The notes below the pieces were generated by a model. It ran no database searches, was not told the origin of the DNA, and worked only from the letters and a program-made list of their open reading frames with translations. DNA of 55,389 nt, from the NCBI GenBank assembly GCA_003605085.1, contig QZKD01000015.1, positions 1-55,389 of the forward strand. The letters are read 5' to 3'. This stretch comes from Acholeplasma sp. (lineage in GTDB: Bacteria; Bacillota_I; Bacilli_A; Acholeplasmatales; Acholeplasmataceae). The translations under genes were made by a program, and so were the position numbers. Positions 33,403 through 43,861 of the stretch are shown here, in pieces. How positions within the stretch are numbered: position 1 is the stretch's first letter; the number at the start of each line of letters is the position of its first letter.

Positions 33403-35557
33403 AAGCATTAAAGTAAGTAACATCACCTGTGCCCAATGTGCCAAATCCATCGAATCCTATTTTGGTGGACTCGAAGGTGTAGAAGCCAAAGTATTAGTCA
33501 CCTCAAAGAAAGTGATTTTTAATTACGATGAGAATCAATATGAGGAACAAAGCCTCGGGGACCATCTTCGTATCATTGGATACTATCCGATTTTTAATAA
33601 TGAAGAACAAGAGAAAGCGAAAAAAAGAGATCTCATTGATCTGATCTTAGCTGCCATCCTCACTTTTCCTTTACTATGGACCATGTTTGAGCATCTAGGA
33701 ATCTCTTTGAATGTACCTGATCTCTTAATGAATGGGTATGTCCAGTGGGCAATTGCCACACCGATTCTATTTTTTGTGGGAAGACGATTTTTTCAATCTG
33801 CATACCATCAATTAAATGGAAAAAATTTAGGGATGGATGTCCTTGTGGTTCTAGGAACATCCGCAGCCTACATCTTTTCAATCTATCAAACACTAACCTA
33901 TGACTCTCATGCGGGTCATGCTATGCCAGAACTTTATTTTGAAACAACTGCGGTCATTATCTTCATGGTCTTGATCGGTAACTTCTTTGAAAATCGTGTC
34001 AAAGAGAAAACGTCTCATGCTCTACAGTCTCTGATCAGCTTAGGTGCGAAAGAAGCGAGAATTAGACGGGATGGAAAAGAGGTTTTAGTTTCTGTTGATC
34101 AGGTCAAGGTTGGCGAAATCATGATTGTTCTTGCCAATGAAAAAGTCGCCTTGGATGGAATTATCTTAAAAGGTGAATCCTATATCGATGAAGCGATGAT
34201 TACAGGTGAACCGATGCCAGCGTTTAGAAAACCTGGCGATAAAGTCATTGGTTCAACGATGAATACCGTGAGTACACTAGAAATTGAAGTGACAGCGGTC
34301 GGGCAAGATACGATTTTGGCATCGATTATTCGTACCGTTGAAGATACCGCACTTATCAAGCCCAAAGCACAGCGTATCGCAGATAAAATCGCACAACTCT
34401 TCGTTCCTGTCGTCGTTTTCATTTCGATATTTACTTTTCTTGCGTGGACGTTTATCGTCGATGGGGGTCATCCTTTATCCCATAGTTTCGCTCCAGCGAT
34501 TGCTGTCCTTGTCATCAGCTGTCCGTGTGCACTAGGTTTAGCAACTCCTACCTCGATTTCTGTTGCTTCAGGTATCGCTTTTAGAGAAGGCATTTTATAT
34601 AAAGGTGGCGAATTCTTTGAAATCGCGAATAAAATTAGCGCGATTGCTTTCGATAAGACGGGCACGCTCACCAAGGGTCATCCTGAACTCACAGAAATCA
34701 TTGGAGATCAAGACGCGTTAAAATATGCGGCTTCTCTTGAGTATCATTCCAATCATCCGATCGCTAAAGCGATTGTTGATGCCTATGATGATGAACTCTT
34801 TGATGTGAGTGACTTTGAAGTCATCTTAGGCAAAGGCATTCAAGGGACTGTCGATGGAAAAAAAATTGTCGTTGGATCCAAAGCTTTGATGCAAGAATTG
34901 TCCATCGATCTCTCGTCATTTGATCCTAAACCTTATCTTCAACAAGGAAAAACGGTGTTTTTTACCGCAATTAATGATAAAATTGTTCAGATGCTCGCGG
35001 TTGAAGATCCACTTAAAGACACAGCTAAAGGCGTCATTCAAGAACTTAAACGCCGTGGAATAACCCCTTATATGATCACTGGTGATCAAAAGATGACTGC
35101 TGATTATATCGCGAGTGAACTGGGAATCGAGCATGTATTTGCTGAAGTTCTTCCTCATGAGAAAGCAGAAAAGATTCATGAGATCAGAAATGAAGGCCAT
35201 ATCGTCGCTTTTGTTGGAGATGGCATCAATGATGCACCTGCGTTAAAGATGGCTGATGTCGGCTTTGCTGTGGGATCAGGTTCAGATATCGCGATTGATA
35301 CCTCTGATGTAACACTGATGAGTCTTGATTTAGGTTTAGTCATAAAGGCGATTGATCTCTCCTTAGCGACACTAAAAAATATCTATTTAAATTTCTTCTG
35401 GGCATTTTCCTATAATGTGGTCATGATTCCCCTCGCAGCAATCGGATTACTCAATCCATCACTCGCTGGAATTGGGATGGGATTTTCAAGCATTATGGTT
35501 GTCTTGAACGCATTATCATTAAACTTATTTAAATTCAAAACATTCAAGGAGGAATAA
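33395..35557 (+). CDS. Copper-type P1B-ATPase (CopA-like)
   Basis: The 720-residue pump has one N-terminal metal-binding domain (NITCAQC, Cys12 and Cys15), eight membrane helices, the actuator motif TGEP, phosphorylation site DKTGTLTKG, the HP motif in EYHSNHPIAKA and hinge GDGINDAP. Helix 6 has CPCALG; helix 7 has SYNVVMIP; helix 8 has MGFSSIMVVLNALSLN. The CPC, YN and MxxSS set is that of Cu(I) exporters rather than Zn/Cd pumps. It expels Cu(I) (or Ag) from the cytosol. It sits between a CadC-like sensor and a CopZ-like chaperone. Confidence 0.93.
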   Translation: MRKSIKVSNITCAQCAKSIESYFGGLEGVEAKVLVTSKKVIFNYDENQYEEQSLGDHLRIIGYYPIFNNEEQEKAKKRDLIDLILAAILTFPLLWTMFEHLGISLNVPDLLMNGYVQWAIATPILFFVGRRFFQSAYHQLNGKNLGMDVLVVLGTSAAYIFSIYQTLTYDSHAGHAMPELYFETTAVIIFMVLIGNFFENRVKEKTSHALQSLISLGAKEARIRRDGKEVLVSVDQVKVGEIMIVLANEKVALDGIILKGESYIDEAMITGEPMPAFRKPGDKVIGSTMNTVSTLEIEVTAVGQDTILASIIRTVEDTALIKPKAQRIADKIAQLFVPVVVFISIFTFLAWTFIVDGGHPLSHSFAPAIAVLVISCPCALGLATPTSISVASGIAFREGILYKGGEFFEIANKISAIAFDKTGTLTKGHPELTEIIGDQDALKYAASLEYHSNHPIAKAIVDAYDDELFDVSDFEVILGKGIQGTVDGKKIVVGSKALMQELSIDLSSFDPKPYLQQGKTVFFTAINDKIVQMLAVEDPLKDTAKGVIQELKRRGITPYMITGDQKMTADYIASELGIEHVFAEVLPHEKAEKIHEIRNEGHIVAFVGDGINDAPALKMADVGFAVGSGSDIAIDTSDVTLMSLDLGLVIKAIDLSLATLKNIYLNFFWAFSYNVVMIPLAAIGLLNPSLAGIGMGFSSIMVVLNALSLNLFKFKTFKEE

Positions 35558-35560
35558 AAA

Positions 35561-35743
35561 ATGAAAGTCAATGTCAAAGATATGACATGTAATCACTGTG
35601 TCATGAAGATTCAAAAACAACTGATGGTCGATGGTTTAAAAGCTACCGTGGAATTATCAGATAAAAGTGTGACTTTTAAGAAGGATGAAGATCTTCCTAA
35701 AGTCAAAGCATCCATCGAAAGAGCGGGTTATACCGTTTTATAA
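35561..35743 (+). CDS. Short HMA-domain copper chaperone (CopZ-like)
   Basis: A 60-residue heavy-metal-associated domain with the metal motif MTCNHC (Cys10 and Cys13) and the C-terminal ERAGYTV. It is about 8 residues shorter than typical CopZ, missing part of the beta2-loop. It would hand Cu(I) to the ATPase encoded 3 bases upstream. AAGGAGG precedes the ATG. The stop overlaps the rsmD start as TAATG. Confidence 0.88.
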   Translation: MKVNVKDMTCNHCVMKIQKQLMVDGLKATVELSDKSVTFKKDEDLPKVKASIERAGYTVL

Positions 35744-36276
35744 TGCGTATTATTGGTGGAACTTACCGAGGAAGAATCATATCCAGAGTTGATAATAAAA
35801 GTACACGTGAAACCGCAGACATGGTTCGTCAAGCAGTGTTCAACATGCTTGGCGGGACCATGTTTGGGTCTGTTTTAGATCTTTTTGCAGGTTCTGGTGC
35901 CTATGGACTCGAAGCGATCTCAAGAGGTGCAAAGCGTGCAATTTTTGTCGATAAAGAAAAAGCTGCAATCAAAACCATCGAAAAAAATGCAGAATTGCTC
36001 AAGTGTCAATCGGTTGTGACCATTTACCAGATGGATTATCAGACTTACCTCAAATCGTTAACTTCAGATGCTATGTTTGATGTCATCTTTTTAGATCCGC
36101 CTTATCAGATGGATATCTATGTCGATGTGATCACACATCTTCGTTCTCATCTCCATCCTGAGGGCATGATTTTATGTGAATCTGCCAAAACATTGGTCTT
36201 GCCTGATGAGATTTTGGATCTAAAAAAGATCAAAGATAAAACGTATGGGATCAAGCGCGTCTCCATCTATCAATAA
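35743..36276 (+). CDS. rsmD: 16S rRNA (guanine966-N2)-methyltransferase RsmD
   Basis: A 177-residue SAM enzyme with MRIIGGTYRGR, the RETADMVRQAVFNML helix, SAM loop LDLFAGSGAYGLEA (near residue 42) and the catalytic FLDPPY motif (near residue 121) of N2-guanine methyltransferases. It is usually paired with coaD; here it is translationally coupled to the copper chaperone and so may be transcribed with the metal-efflux genes, with no separate promoter visible. Confidence 0.95.
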   Translation: MRIIGGTYRGRIISRVDNKSTRETADMVRQAVFNMLGGTMFGSVLDLFAGSGAYGLEAISRGAKRAIFVDKEKAAIKTIEKNAELLKCQSVVTIYQMDYQTYLKSLTSDAMFDVIFLDPPYQMDIYVDVITHLRSHLHPEGMILCESAKTLVLPDEILDLKKIKDKTYGIKRVSIYQ

Positions 36277-36300
36277 AAAAAGCTCAGATTGAGCTTATTT
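36274..36300. terminator. Bidirectional terminator between rsmD and the minus-strand membrane gene
   Basis: AAGCTCA pairs with TGAGCTT around GAT. A-run before (36275-36281) and T-rich stretch after (ATTTTAT) let it act on both strands; the stop codons of both flanking genes touch it. Confidence 0.8.
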
Positions 36301-37131
36301 TATAATTTTCTCTTTGCTATATTCTGCATGTCCCATCCGGTTTTCTTGAAACCAAATTCGCTTGATATGATACTTTTCATATCGATTTAAGTCTTCCTGA
36401 TAAGGAAGATTTTCTATTTTTATCAAGGGCATGTCTTTGACATCTATCTTATCTGAAGTGGCGACCCAATAGAGATAATCGATGGATTTTTGTTTTTGAT
36501 CATTGAGGATGATCGCTTCACCGATTCGGTCCACGATATAATTCTCATTTTTGAAAAAATCTGGGATATCTATAGAAAGTGCTTTGTTCACCTCAAAAAT
36601 ATAAATGTGTTCTTTTTCACGACCAATGAATAATACGATTCTCTCGAAGATAATCTTTGATTGCTCGATCCATAAAATGATGCCTAAAACGATAAATGCA
36701 GCTGATAGTATGACAACCACATAACGCATCACATCAGCGATCAAAAAATATCCTAAAAGACCAACAATTAATCCACCTGCAAAGACCATATAGGATGTTT
36801 GTACTTTAGAGCGCTTAGTAATCACTGCTGTGGAGAGATTTTTTAGTCTTGTCTTCCGTTTGATCTTGATCAATGGAATGCCACCTGTCAAAGATGAAAA
36901 GATCAAATAAGCAAAAAAAACGGGTCCGATTTCGATCACTCCAACCAAGATTAAAAGTGAAGTATTGTCTGTTAAGGGAATAAGTCTTATAAATTGGTAG
37001 ACGGTAGATAAAAAGATAATACCTAAGAGTCCATAGGCGATTTTCTTCTTATAACCAAAGATGCTATAGACAAAATAGGTGAGAATGAAATAACTGACAG
37101 AACCGAGGACAAAATCAAAGAAATATTGCAT
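36295..37131 (-). CDS. Membrane protein of unknown function
   Basis: The 278-residue protein has about five or six hydrophobic helices in the first 165 residues, with a basic loop (LIKIKRKTRLKNLSTAV) between helix groups, and then a soluble domain of about 110 residues. I see no known motif. On the minus strand AAAGGAGGGG lies about 8 bases before the ATG, so the start is well supported. It is a single gene that ends in the bidirectional terminator shared with rsmD. Confidence 0.72.
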   Translation of the reverse strand: MQYFFDFVLGSVSYFILTYFVYSIFGYKKKIAYGLLGIIFLSTVYQFIRLIPLTDNTSLLILVGVIEIGPVFFAYLIFSSLTGGIPLIKIKRKTRLKNLSTAVITKRSKVQTSYMVFAGGLIVGLLGYFLIADVMRYVVVILSAAFIVLGIILWIEQSKIIFERIVLFIGREKEHIYIFEVNKALSIDIPDFFKNENYIVDRIGEAIILNDQKQKSIDYLYWVATSDKIDVKDMPLIKIENLPYQEDLNRYEKYHIKRIWFQENRMGHAEYSKEKIIK

Positions 37132-37208
37132 AGAAAACCCCTCCTTTTCGTCATATCTCTCTCATTATATTGAAAATATGTGATTATGTCAAACTTGTTT
37201 ATTTTTCC

Positions 37209-37237
37209 TTGTCTTTTCACTATAAATACTGTAAAAT
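37209..37237 (+). promoter_or_regulatory. Promoter of yneF
   Basis: TTGTCT (37209-37214) and TAAAAT (37232-37237) are 17 bases apart. The yneF ATG follows 26 bases after the -10. Confidence 0.65.
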
Positions 37238-37263
37238 AAAGATTGCATGAGTGAGGTGGAAAA

Positions 37264-37488
37264 ATGGTCAGTTTATTTTGGGTTTGGTTCGTCTTAATCT
37301 TGGTGGGTGTCCTTCTCATCGGTGGAGTTGTAGGTTTTTTCCTCGCCCGTCGTTGGTTTAAGAAGTACTTAGAAAAAAATCCACCGGTCAATGAAAAGAT
37401 GATCCGTGAAATGATGCGTCAAATGGGAAGAACTCCATCGGAAAAACAAGTACGTCAAATTCTCTCATCGATGAATCAATACAAATAA
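37264..37488 (+). CDS. yneF: YneF family (UPF0154) small membrane protein
   Basis: The 74-residue protein has one N-terminal membrane helix (about residues 5-27) followed by the conserved YneF segment, FLARRWFKKYLEKNPP, NEKMIREMMRQMGRTPSEKQ and the RQI motif. Function is unknown, but the family is conserved in Firmicutes and Mollicutes. GAGGTGG is the ribosome site. A terminator follows, so it is monocistronic. Confidence 0.93.
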   Translation: MVSLFWVWFVLILVGVLLIGGVVGFFLARRWFKKYLEKNPPVNEKMIREMMRQMGRTPSEKQVRQILSSMNQYK

Positions 37489-37496
37489 GGTTAAGT

Positions 37497-37527
37497 GACA
37501 TATCCTCTTGTGGTTATGTCCTTTTTC
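37497..37527 (+). terminator. Terminator of yneF
   Basis: GACATA-T-CC (37497-37505) pairs with GG-T-TATGTC (37512-37520) around TCTTGT, with one T-T mismatch, and is followed by CTTTTT. Confidence 0.75.
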
Positions 37528-37546
37528 TTAAACATGAGGTGTTTTT

Positions 37547-38467
37547 ATGAATCATGATGTCGTACACGATATTATCCATTACATGAATGATTATGGTCGA
37601 AAAATCGATCAAGCACGCTTGCGTTATTTAGTTCTTGGGGAAGGTTTAGATGACGTGATTAAACAACTTTCGACGTATCAAAATCCTGATGGTGGTTTTC
37701 ATTCGCTTGAACCTGATCTTTGGAGTCCTCATTCGAATGCACTTGCTACATGGACAGCGATCAATATTCTAAGAGAGATTCCATTTGATTCCCTGAGTCC
37801 TATGGTCTTGAAACTCTTTTATTACTTAGAAGAGTCGTTTGATCTTTCTAATAATCGTTGGATGTTGCTCGATCCAAGACATGACGATTATCCCCATGCT
37901 CCTTGGTGGACATACAAAAAAGAGACTCCATCTTTTAATCCCAGTGCATCCATCGCTGGTTTTATACTTAGATATTCGAATCCTTTAGGAAAAGCCTTTA
38001 AATATGCCAATAAAGTTGCCAGAGAAGCTATTGAGTACATCAATACTACAGAAGGACTCATTGAACCTCATGAACTTCGTTGTTTAGTGGAAATGATGCA
38101 AGATGTCTCTGATCTATTTGGCCATTATGCACCCTATAAAAAAGCAAAGAACCATATCATTTTACATATCGATCAAGCCTTAGAAAAAGATACAAACAAG
38201 TGGTTTACATCCTACTCCACTAAACCAACGCAACTGATCACGGGTCATCCAAGACTGGGATCACAGATTTATTTTGATCTTTTGGTAGAGGAATTAAATC
38301 TCGCGATGGAACATCGCAATGAATTAGGTGTATGGTCCATCACATGGGATTGGAGTAAGGAATATCCTGAAGCATATAAAGATGCAAAATTACAATGGCA
38401 AGGTATACAAGCACTTAATTATCTATCCTGGATGATTCAGCTTGGCATGGTAGAAAAAGATACATAA
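37547..38467 (+). CDS. Terpene-cyclase-like alpha/alpha-barrel protein
   Basis: The 306-residue protein has the QNPDGGFHS motif near residue 46, a variant of the QxxxGxF(W) repeats of terpenoid cyclase/prenyltransferase alpha-6/alpha-6 barrels, and conserved aromatic segments (HAPWWTYKK, VWSITWDWSKEYP). The catalytic DxDD of squalene-hopene cyclase and the zinc ligands of protein prenyltransferases are not seen. It may be a related carbohydrate- or lipid-acting barrel; I cannot name a reaction. It is a single gene between terminators, preceded by a short leader with an ATGAGG ribosome site. Confidence 0.65.
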   Translation: MNHDVVHDIIHYMNDYGRKIDQARLRYLVLGEGLDDVIKQLSTYQNPDGGFHSLEPDLWSPHSNALATWTAINILREIPFDSLSPMVLKLFYYLEESFDLSNNRWMLLDPRHDDYPHAPWWTYKKETPSFNPSASIAGFILRYSNPLGKAFKYANKVAREAIEYINTTEGLIEPHELRCLVEMMQDVSDLFGHYAPYKKAKNHIILHIDQALEKDTNKWFTSYSTKPTQLITGHPRLGSQIYFDLLVEELNLAMEHRNELGVWSITWDWSKEYPEAYKDAKLQWQGIQALNYLSWMIQLGMVEKDT

Positions 38468-38473
38468 AAGAAA

Positions 38474-38504
38474 AAAGTTTGACACTTGTCAAACTTTATT
38501 TTTT
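38474..38504. terminator. Bidirectional terminator between the barrel gene and plsY
   Basis: AAAGTTTGAC (38474-38483) pairs with GTCAAACTTT (38488-38497) around ACTT; A-rich upstream and T-rich downstream sides serve both strands. The plsY TGA stop is in the stem. Confidence 0.85.
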
Positions 38505-39169
38505 CTAGGTTTAGGTTTCGGATCAAATCGGTATTCAGTACCTTCACGAAGCCGTCGGTAATTGGCTTTGTGTCTGACAAAAATCAAGATTGCTAAAAGT
38601 GTCACAATCACTAAATCCATAATTCTCGTCGCTAGATTAAATAAGGGATGTTCGAAGAAGACACGAACAACAAAATAAAGTAATGCTGCAGAAGCAGCAG
38701 TGGTGGATGATAAAGAAACATAGCGTGTGATGGCAAAGATAATGAAGAATAAGACAATGACACCAACTGCGACCCAGGGTTCAATCGCAAAAATCATTCC
38801 CGCGGAAGTAGCGACAGCCTTTCCCCCTTTAAAGTTAATATAGATAGGGAAAACGTGACCTAAAACACCTGCAGCACCATAAATCGATGCAATATTGATC
38901 TGGTAATCACTGATCAAATATAAATCAGGATTTCCAATAATAAAGACGAGTAAGATCACGGCAGCACCCTTGAAGGAATCAAAGATGAAGGCGAAAACGC
39001 CATAACGAAATCCTAAGACTCGAACAGCATTGGTTGCTCCTGTGTTTTTGGATCCAAATTGACGAATATCAATGCCTTTGAAAACTTTTCCTATAATCAA
39101 TCCACTGGGGATAGAACCGAGGAAATACGAGAGAACCATGAGAAGAAAAATCCATACATATGTCATCAT
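38489..39169 (-). CDS. plsY: Acyl-phosphate:glycerol-3-phosphate acyltransferase PlsY
   Basis: The 226-residue membrane enzyme adds the first acyl chain to glycerol-3-phosphate in phospholipid synthesis. It has the three conserved PlsY loops: GSIPSGLIIGK with RQFGSKNTGATN (near residue 36), FKGGKAVATS (near residue 113), and VSLSSTTAA (near residue 150), with about five membrane helices. The basic C-terminal tail (KPKPRKNKV) is longer than usual. In Firmicutes plsY commonly lies divergently beside parE-parC, exactly as here. Confidence 0.96.
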   Translation of the reverse strand: MMTYVWIFLLMVLSYFLGSIPSGLIIGKVFKGIDIRQFGSKNTGATNAVRVLGFRYGVFAFIFDSFKGAAVILLVFIIGNPDLYLISDYQINIASIYGAAGVLGHVFPIYINFKGGKAVATSAGMIFAIEPWVAVGVIVLFFIIFAITRYVSLSSTTAASAALLYFVVRVFFEHPLFNLATRIMDLVIVTLLAILIFVRHKANYRRLREGTEYRFDPKPKPRKNKV

Positions 39170-39242
39170 AACACCTCATTACTTATACATTATATCACGT
39201 TTGAATTACATGTCAAAAGGAAAAGGAAAACACCGTCATTTG

Positions 39243-39271
39243 TTGTAGTTGACTATATTTTTTGATATAAT
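39243..39271 (+). promoter_or_regulatory. Promoter of parE-parC
   Basis: TTGTAG (39243-39248), 17-base spacer and TATAAT (39266-39271), with TGA just before the -10. A second TTGACT (39249) is too close to pair with this -10. Confidence 0.65.
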
Positions 39272-39299
39272 ATAGACACACATCAAGAGGAGTGATTAG

Positions 39300-41261
39300 G
39301 TGAATCAAACAAATAAACAATATGATGAGAAATCGATTCAAATCCTAGAAGGTTTAGAAGCAGTTCGTAAACGTCCTGGGATGTATATTGGATCGACGGA
39401 TCAACGCGGGTTGCATCATCTCGTCTGGGAAATAGTCGATAATGCGATCGATGAATCACTCTCTGGCTATGGGACTGAAATCACCGTAACGATCAAATCC
39501 GATAATTCGATTGAAGTTGTTGATAATGGACGTGGTATGCCTTATAAAATGCATGCTTCTGGACGGCCAACAACAGAGATTATTTTTACTGTTTTACACG
39601 CAGGTGGTAAGTTTTCAGACCAAAGCGGATACAAAGTATCCGGTGGTCTTCATGGGGTTGGATCCTCTGTGGTCAACGCCTTATCCCAATTCTTAGAAGT
39701 CACCATCTATCGTGACGGTGGTATTTTTAGACAACGCTTTAGCGAAGGTGGTTCGATAATCTCACCGATCGAGCGCATCGGAGATACAAAAAAAACGGGG
39801 ACTACGGTATGGTTCAAACCTGATCCGAAGATTTTCTCAACCACGATTTTCCAATACGATCTCATTAAAGAGCGCATTCGAGAATCAGCCTTTTTGATCA
39901 AAGGTTTAAAGATGAATTTAATCGATCAACGAAAATCTCAAAAGGAGTCTTTTCGTTATGATGAGGGTATTAAAGCCTATATTGACTTTTTAAATACTGG
40001 ACGCCATTGTCATCATGATACCTTCATGATGGAAGCACCTTTTGTTCTATCTTCTGGCAAGAAAAAGACCATTGAAATTGAAATTGCTTTACAGTTTACG
40101 GATAGTTATCAAGAAAACATTTTATCCTTTGTCAACAACGTCAGAACCAAAGATGGCGGAACGCATGAAATAGGGTTTAAATCTGCTCTTACGCGTGCTA
40201 TCAATGATTATGCGAGAAAATATACCCTACTCAAAGATAAAGATCCTAATTTGGATGGTGCAGATATCCGTGAAGGTCTCACGGCAGTGATCTCTTTACG
40301 TATTCCAGAAGATGTCTTGGAATTTGAAGGACAGACCAAAGGAAAACTTGGAACTCCAGAGGCGAGAAATGCGACAGATTTCGTCGTCTATGACAAGATA
40401 TCGACGTATTTAGAAGAAAATCGTATTATCGCTTCGCAAATTATCAACCGTGCACTCGCTGCACAGCGTGCCAGAGATGCTGCAAGAAAAGCACGTGATG
40501 AAGCACGTAATGGAAAATCAAAACAGAAAAAAGAAGTGTTACTATCCGGTAAGTTAACCCCTGCACAGGGAAAAGATAAAAATGTGAATGAACTCTTTTT
40601 AGTCGAAGGAGATTCTGCAGGTGGTTCAGCAAAACAAGGACGTAATCGTCGTTTTCAAGCAATTTTACCGCTTCGAGGAAAAGTCATCAATACCGAGAGA
40701 ACCACGATCGATATTCTTTTAAAAAACGAAGAAATATCGACCATTATCTACACGATTGGTGCGGATTTTGGTGCAGATTTTGATATTAAGAAATGCAACT
40801 ATAAGAAAGTCATCATCATGACGGATGCCGATACCGATGGTGCGCATATTCAAATCTTATTACTCACCTTTTTCTTCCGCTATATGCGTCCTTTAATTGA
40901 AGATGGAAGACTTTATATCGCACAACCTCCTTTATACAAACTCACCAAGAAAAAAGGCAAAAAAGAAGAGATTTTTTATGCCTGGAGTGATGAGGAATTA
41001 AAAGCAATGATCGATGATAATCCCTATAGTATTCAGCGTTATAAAGGGCTTGGTGAAATGAACGCGAGCCAACTTTGGGATACGACGATGAATCCTGAAT
41101 CACGTGCCCTAATTCAAGTGAAAATTGAAGACTTAGGTGCATCAGACAAACGTATATCTGTCCTGATGGGCGATGATGTTTTACCACGTCGTACGTGGAT
41201 TGAAGATAATGTCGATTTTGAAATCAGTGATGATTTTGATCTGCAGAAAGGGGTGGAATAA
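39300..41261 (+). CDS. parE: DNA topoisomerase IV subunit B, GUG start
   Basis: The 653-residue ATPase subunit has the GHKL motifs ([31 protein letters not shown]), the transducer lysine region ([12 protein letters not shown]), the TOPRIM motifs [17 protein letters not shown] and [10 protein letters not shown], and the C-terminal RYKGLGEMN. With ParC it decatenates daughter chromosomes. ParE rather than GyrB is indicated by the partner's ParC features and by the plsY-parE-parC order. Start is GTG 39300, 7 bases after AAGAGGAG. Its stop overlaps the parC start (TAATG). Confidence 0.95.
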   Translation: MNQTNKQYDEKSIQILEGLEAVRKRPGMYIGSTDQRGLHHLVWEIVDNAIDESLSGYGTEITVTIKSDNSIEVVDNGRGMPYKMHASGRPTTEIIFTVLHAGGKFSDQSGYKVSGGLHGVGSSVVNALSQFLEVTIYRDGGIFRQRFSEGGSIISPIERIGDTKKTGTTVWFKPDPKIFSTTIFQYDLIKERIRESAFLIKGLKMNLIDQRKSQKESFRYDEGIKAYIDFLNTGRHCHHDTFMMEAPFVLSSGKKKTIEIEIALQFTDSYQENILSFVNNVRTKDGGTHEIGFKSALTRAINDYARKYTLLKDKDPNLDGADIREGLTAVISLRIPEDVLEFEGQTKGKLGTPEARNATDFVVYDKISTYLEENRIIASQIINRALAAQRARDAARKARDEARNGKSKQKKEVLLSGKLTPAQGKDKNVNELFLVEGDSAGGSAKQGRNRRFQAILPLRGKVINTERTTIDILLKNEEISTIIYTIGADFGADFDIKKCNYKKVIIMTDADTDGAHIQILLLTFFFRYMRPLIEDGRLYIAQPPLYKLTKKKGKKEEIFYAWSDEELKAMIDDNPYSIQRYKGLGEMNASQLWDTTMNPESRALIQVKIEDLGASDKRISVLMGDDVLPRRTWIEDNVDFEISDDFDLQKGVE

Positions 41262-43852
41262 TGGCGAGTACCATCATTAAACAAGTCAACGAATACGTTG
41301 AAAAAGTCATTGAATCCACACTTGAAGATATTGTCTCTGAACGTTTTGCACGCTATTCAAAATATATCATTCAAGATCGTGCACTCCCAGACGCCAGAGA
41401 TGGGCTAAAACCGGTACAGCGTCGTATTTTATATGCGATGCAACAACTGGGTATGCTTCATAATAAACCCTATAAGAAGTCAGCGAGAATCGCTGGGGAA
41501 GTCATGGGGAAATATCACCCTCATGGCGATTCATCGATCTACGAAGCGATGGTCAGACTTTCCCAAGATTTTAAAATGCGCGTGCCTTTGATCGACATGC
41601 ATGGCAATAATGGTTCGATCGATGGTGACTCCGCAGCTGCAATGCGTTATACAGAAGCTCGATTATCCAAAGCAGCTGAAGCTTTGCTTGCGGATATCGA
41701 TAAACGTACGGTTCCTTTTGTTCCTAACTTTGATGACGAGGAACTTGAACCCGTGGTTTTACCGGCAAAATTTCCTAATTTACTCGTCAATGGAGCTAAA
41801 GGGATTTCCTCTGGTTATGCCACAAACATTCCTCCTCACAACTTAAAAGAAGTGGTGAATGCAACCCTTGCCTATATCGATAACGAGAATATCACCTTAA
41901 ATGAACTCTCTAAAATAATCCTTGGTCCTGACTTCCCGACAGGTGGTATTGTCCAAGGGCATCAAGGCATACTTTCAGCTCTAGAAACAGGTGCGGGTAA
42001 GATTGTCATCCGTGCGAAGAGCATGATTGAAGAAATCAGTAAGTCACAAGATCGTATCGTCATCACCGAGATTCCTTATGAAGTCAATAAAGCGGAACTC
42101 GTCAAAGCGATGGATGTTTTAAGAATCGATAAAAAGGTCGAAGATATCTTAGAAATCAGAGATGAATCGGACCAAGAAGGGCTTCGTATTGCGATCGACT
42201 TAAGAAAAGGTGCTGATGTTCAACTCATCTTAAACTTACTTTACAAGAGTACAGATTTACAGGTAACCTATAACTACAATATGGTCGCGATTATGAATCA
42301 TCGTCCTGTATTAGTCGGTGTGATTCCCATTTTAAAGGCATATGTGGACCATCAAAAAGATGTCATTACCAATCGTTCTAATTTTGAACTTACACGTGCC
42401 AATAAACGTCAACATATCGTCTTAGGACTTATCAAGATGGTCTCGGTGATTGAAAAAGTGATTGAGATTATCAGAGGTTCCCAAAACAAACAAAACGCGA
42501 AAGAAAACATTATGCAAGCGTTTGATTTTTCAGAAGCACAAGCCGAAGCGATTGTGACATTACAGCTCTATCGTTTATCCAATACCGATGTGGTGGCGCT
42601 CGAACAGGAATCTTTGAGTTTATCAGAAAGAATTAAAGAACTTGAGCATATTTTATCCTCTGAAGCACAGCTTCGTCGTGTGATTAAAAAAGAACTTTCT
42701 GAAATGTCGCAACTTTTAGGTGAGGAGAGAAAATCAGAAATTGAAGCTGAGATCGAAACGATAAAGATCGATCAAAAAGATCTCGTCACGGATGAGAAAG
42801 TCATGATTGGTATCACGAAAGATGGCTATATCAAGCGTGCTTCAACACGTTCATATCAAGCATCTCAAAGTATTGGTTTAAAAGAAAATGATGCCTTGAT
42901 GTTTGAAAAAGAACTGAATACTTTGGATACCCTACTGATCTTTACTAATATAGGAAATTATATCTTCCTTCCCGTCTATAAGATCGATGAACAAAAATGG
43001 AAAGATTTGGGGATCTATATCAACAATATTACCCCGATTGAGAAGAATGAACGAATCGTTAAAGTGCTTGCAGTATCTTCGTTTACAACCGATGAAACTG
43101 TCTTAATCGCGACTAAGGAAGGGATGATGAAACAAGCTAAGCTTTCAGATTTTGAAGTATCCCGCTATAATAAGTCCTTAAAAGCGATGAAACTTTCCGA
43201 TTCTGATGAAGTCATTTGTGTCGATGATCAACCTAAGTCCAATATCCTTTCCATCTCTCATAAGGGATATGCTTTACGTTTCAAGACAGAAGAACTTCCC
43301 CTTTATGGCCTTCAAGCGGGTGGTGTGAAGTCCATGTCACTTCAAGATGGTGATCATCTTGTGAGTGCACTTTATGTCAAGCCAAATGATGACTTTGTCA
43401 TGCTCACCAACCGTGGACATATCATCAAAGATGTGGTGGAAGAACTCCCCATCTATAATCGAAATCGCCGTGGTATTTTGATCATCGAACATCAAAAAGC
43501 TAATCCACATTTAGCGGTTTCAGCCGCACGACTATCTCGTGCGCAACAAAAAGAAAATGTCGGTGTCCGCATCCTCACAGAAAAAACAGCTGTCATGATG
43601 ACCGTTCAAGACTTGAAGTATACCGGCAATAAGTTTGGTAAAAAACTCTATGACGATGCAGACCTTGGCAGAGGGTATGCCATTGAACTTTTTGAAGCCA
43701 ACGAAGAAAAAGAAGAAGCGATTCAAAGAAAAGTGACGAAAAAGCCAAAAGAACAAGTTGAACCCATCGATTTGGTGAAAGAAGAAGTCATAGAAATCAA
43801 AGATAAGAAAATTCACCTGAGTAGATTTGATCTATTCGATGAAGATGAATAG
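41261..43852 (+). CDS. parC: DNA topoisomerase IV subunit A
   Basis: The 863-residue breakage-reunion subunit begins with the ParC-type [21 protein letters not shown], has [17 protein letters not shown] (quinolone-resistance region, with Ser and Glu at the usual positions) and the catalytic tyrosine in [11 protein letters not shown] coiled coil (about 450-495) and a beta-propeller C-terminal domain follow, without the GyrA-box QRRGGKG. An acidic/lysine-rich tail of about 45 residues ends the protein. Cotranslated with parE; the following TGS/kinase gene is 9 bases away. Confidence 0.95.
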   Translation: MASTIIKQVNEYVEKVIESTLEDIVSERFARYSKYIIQDRALPDARDGLKPVQRRILYAMQQLGMLHNKPYKKSARIAGEVMGKYHPHGDSSIYEAMVRLSQDFKMRVPLIDMHGNNGSIDGDSAAAMRYTEARLSKAAEALLADIDKRTVPFVPNFDDEELEPVVLPAKFPNLLVNGAKGISSGYATNIPPHNLKEVVNATLAYIDNENITLNELSKIILGPDFPTGGIVQGHQGILSALETGAGKIVIRAKSMIEEISKSQDRIVITEIPYEVNKAELVKAMDVLRIDKKVEDILEIRDESDQEGLRIAIDLRKGADVQLILNLLYKSTDLQVTYNYNMVAIMNHRPVLVGVIPILKAYVDHQKDVITNRSNFELTRANKRQHIVLGLIKMVSVIEKVIEIIRGSQNKQNAKENIMQAFDFSEAQAEAIVTLQLYRLSNTDVVALEQESLSLSERIKELEHILSSEAQLRRVIKKELSEMSQLLGEERKSEIEAEIETIKIDQKDLVTDEKVMIGITKDGYIKRASTRSYQASQSIGLKENDALMFEKELNTLDTLLIFTNIGNYIFLPVYKIDEQKWKDLGIYINNITPIEKNERIVKVLAVSSFTTDETVLIATKEGMMKQAKLSDFEVSRYNKSLKAMKLSDSDEVICVDDQPKSNILSISHKGYALRFKTEELPLYGLQAGGVKSMSLQDGDHLVSALYVKPNDDFVMLTNRGHIIKDVVEELPIYNRNRRGILIIEHQKANPHLAVSAARLSRAQQKENVGVRILTEKTAVMMTVQDLKYTGNKFGKKLYDDADLGRGYAIELFEANEEKEEAIQRKVTKKPKEQVEPIDLVKEEVIEIKDKKIHLSRFDLFDEDE

Positions 43853-43861
43853 GAGAAAATC

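Noticed and set aside
39300-43852. gyrB-gyrA instead of parE-parC
   Set aside because: The A subunit begins with the ParC-type [14 protein letters not shown] and lacks the GyrA box, and the genes lie beside plsY as parE-parC does in Firmicutes.
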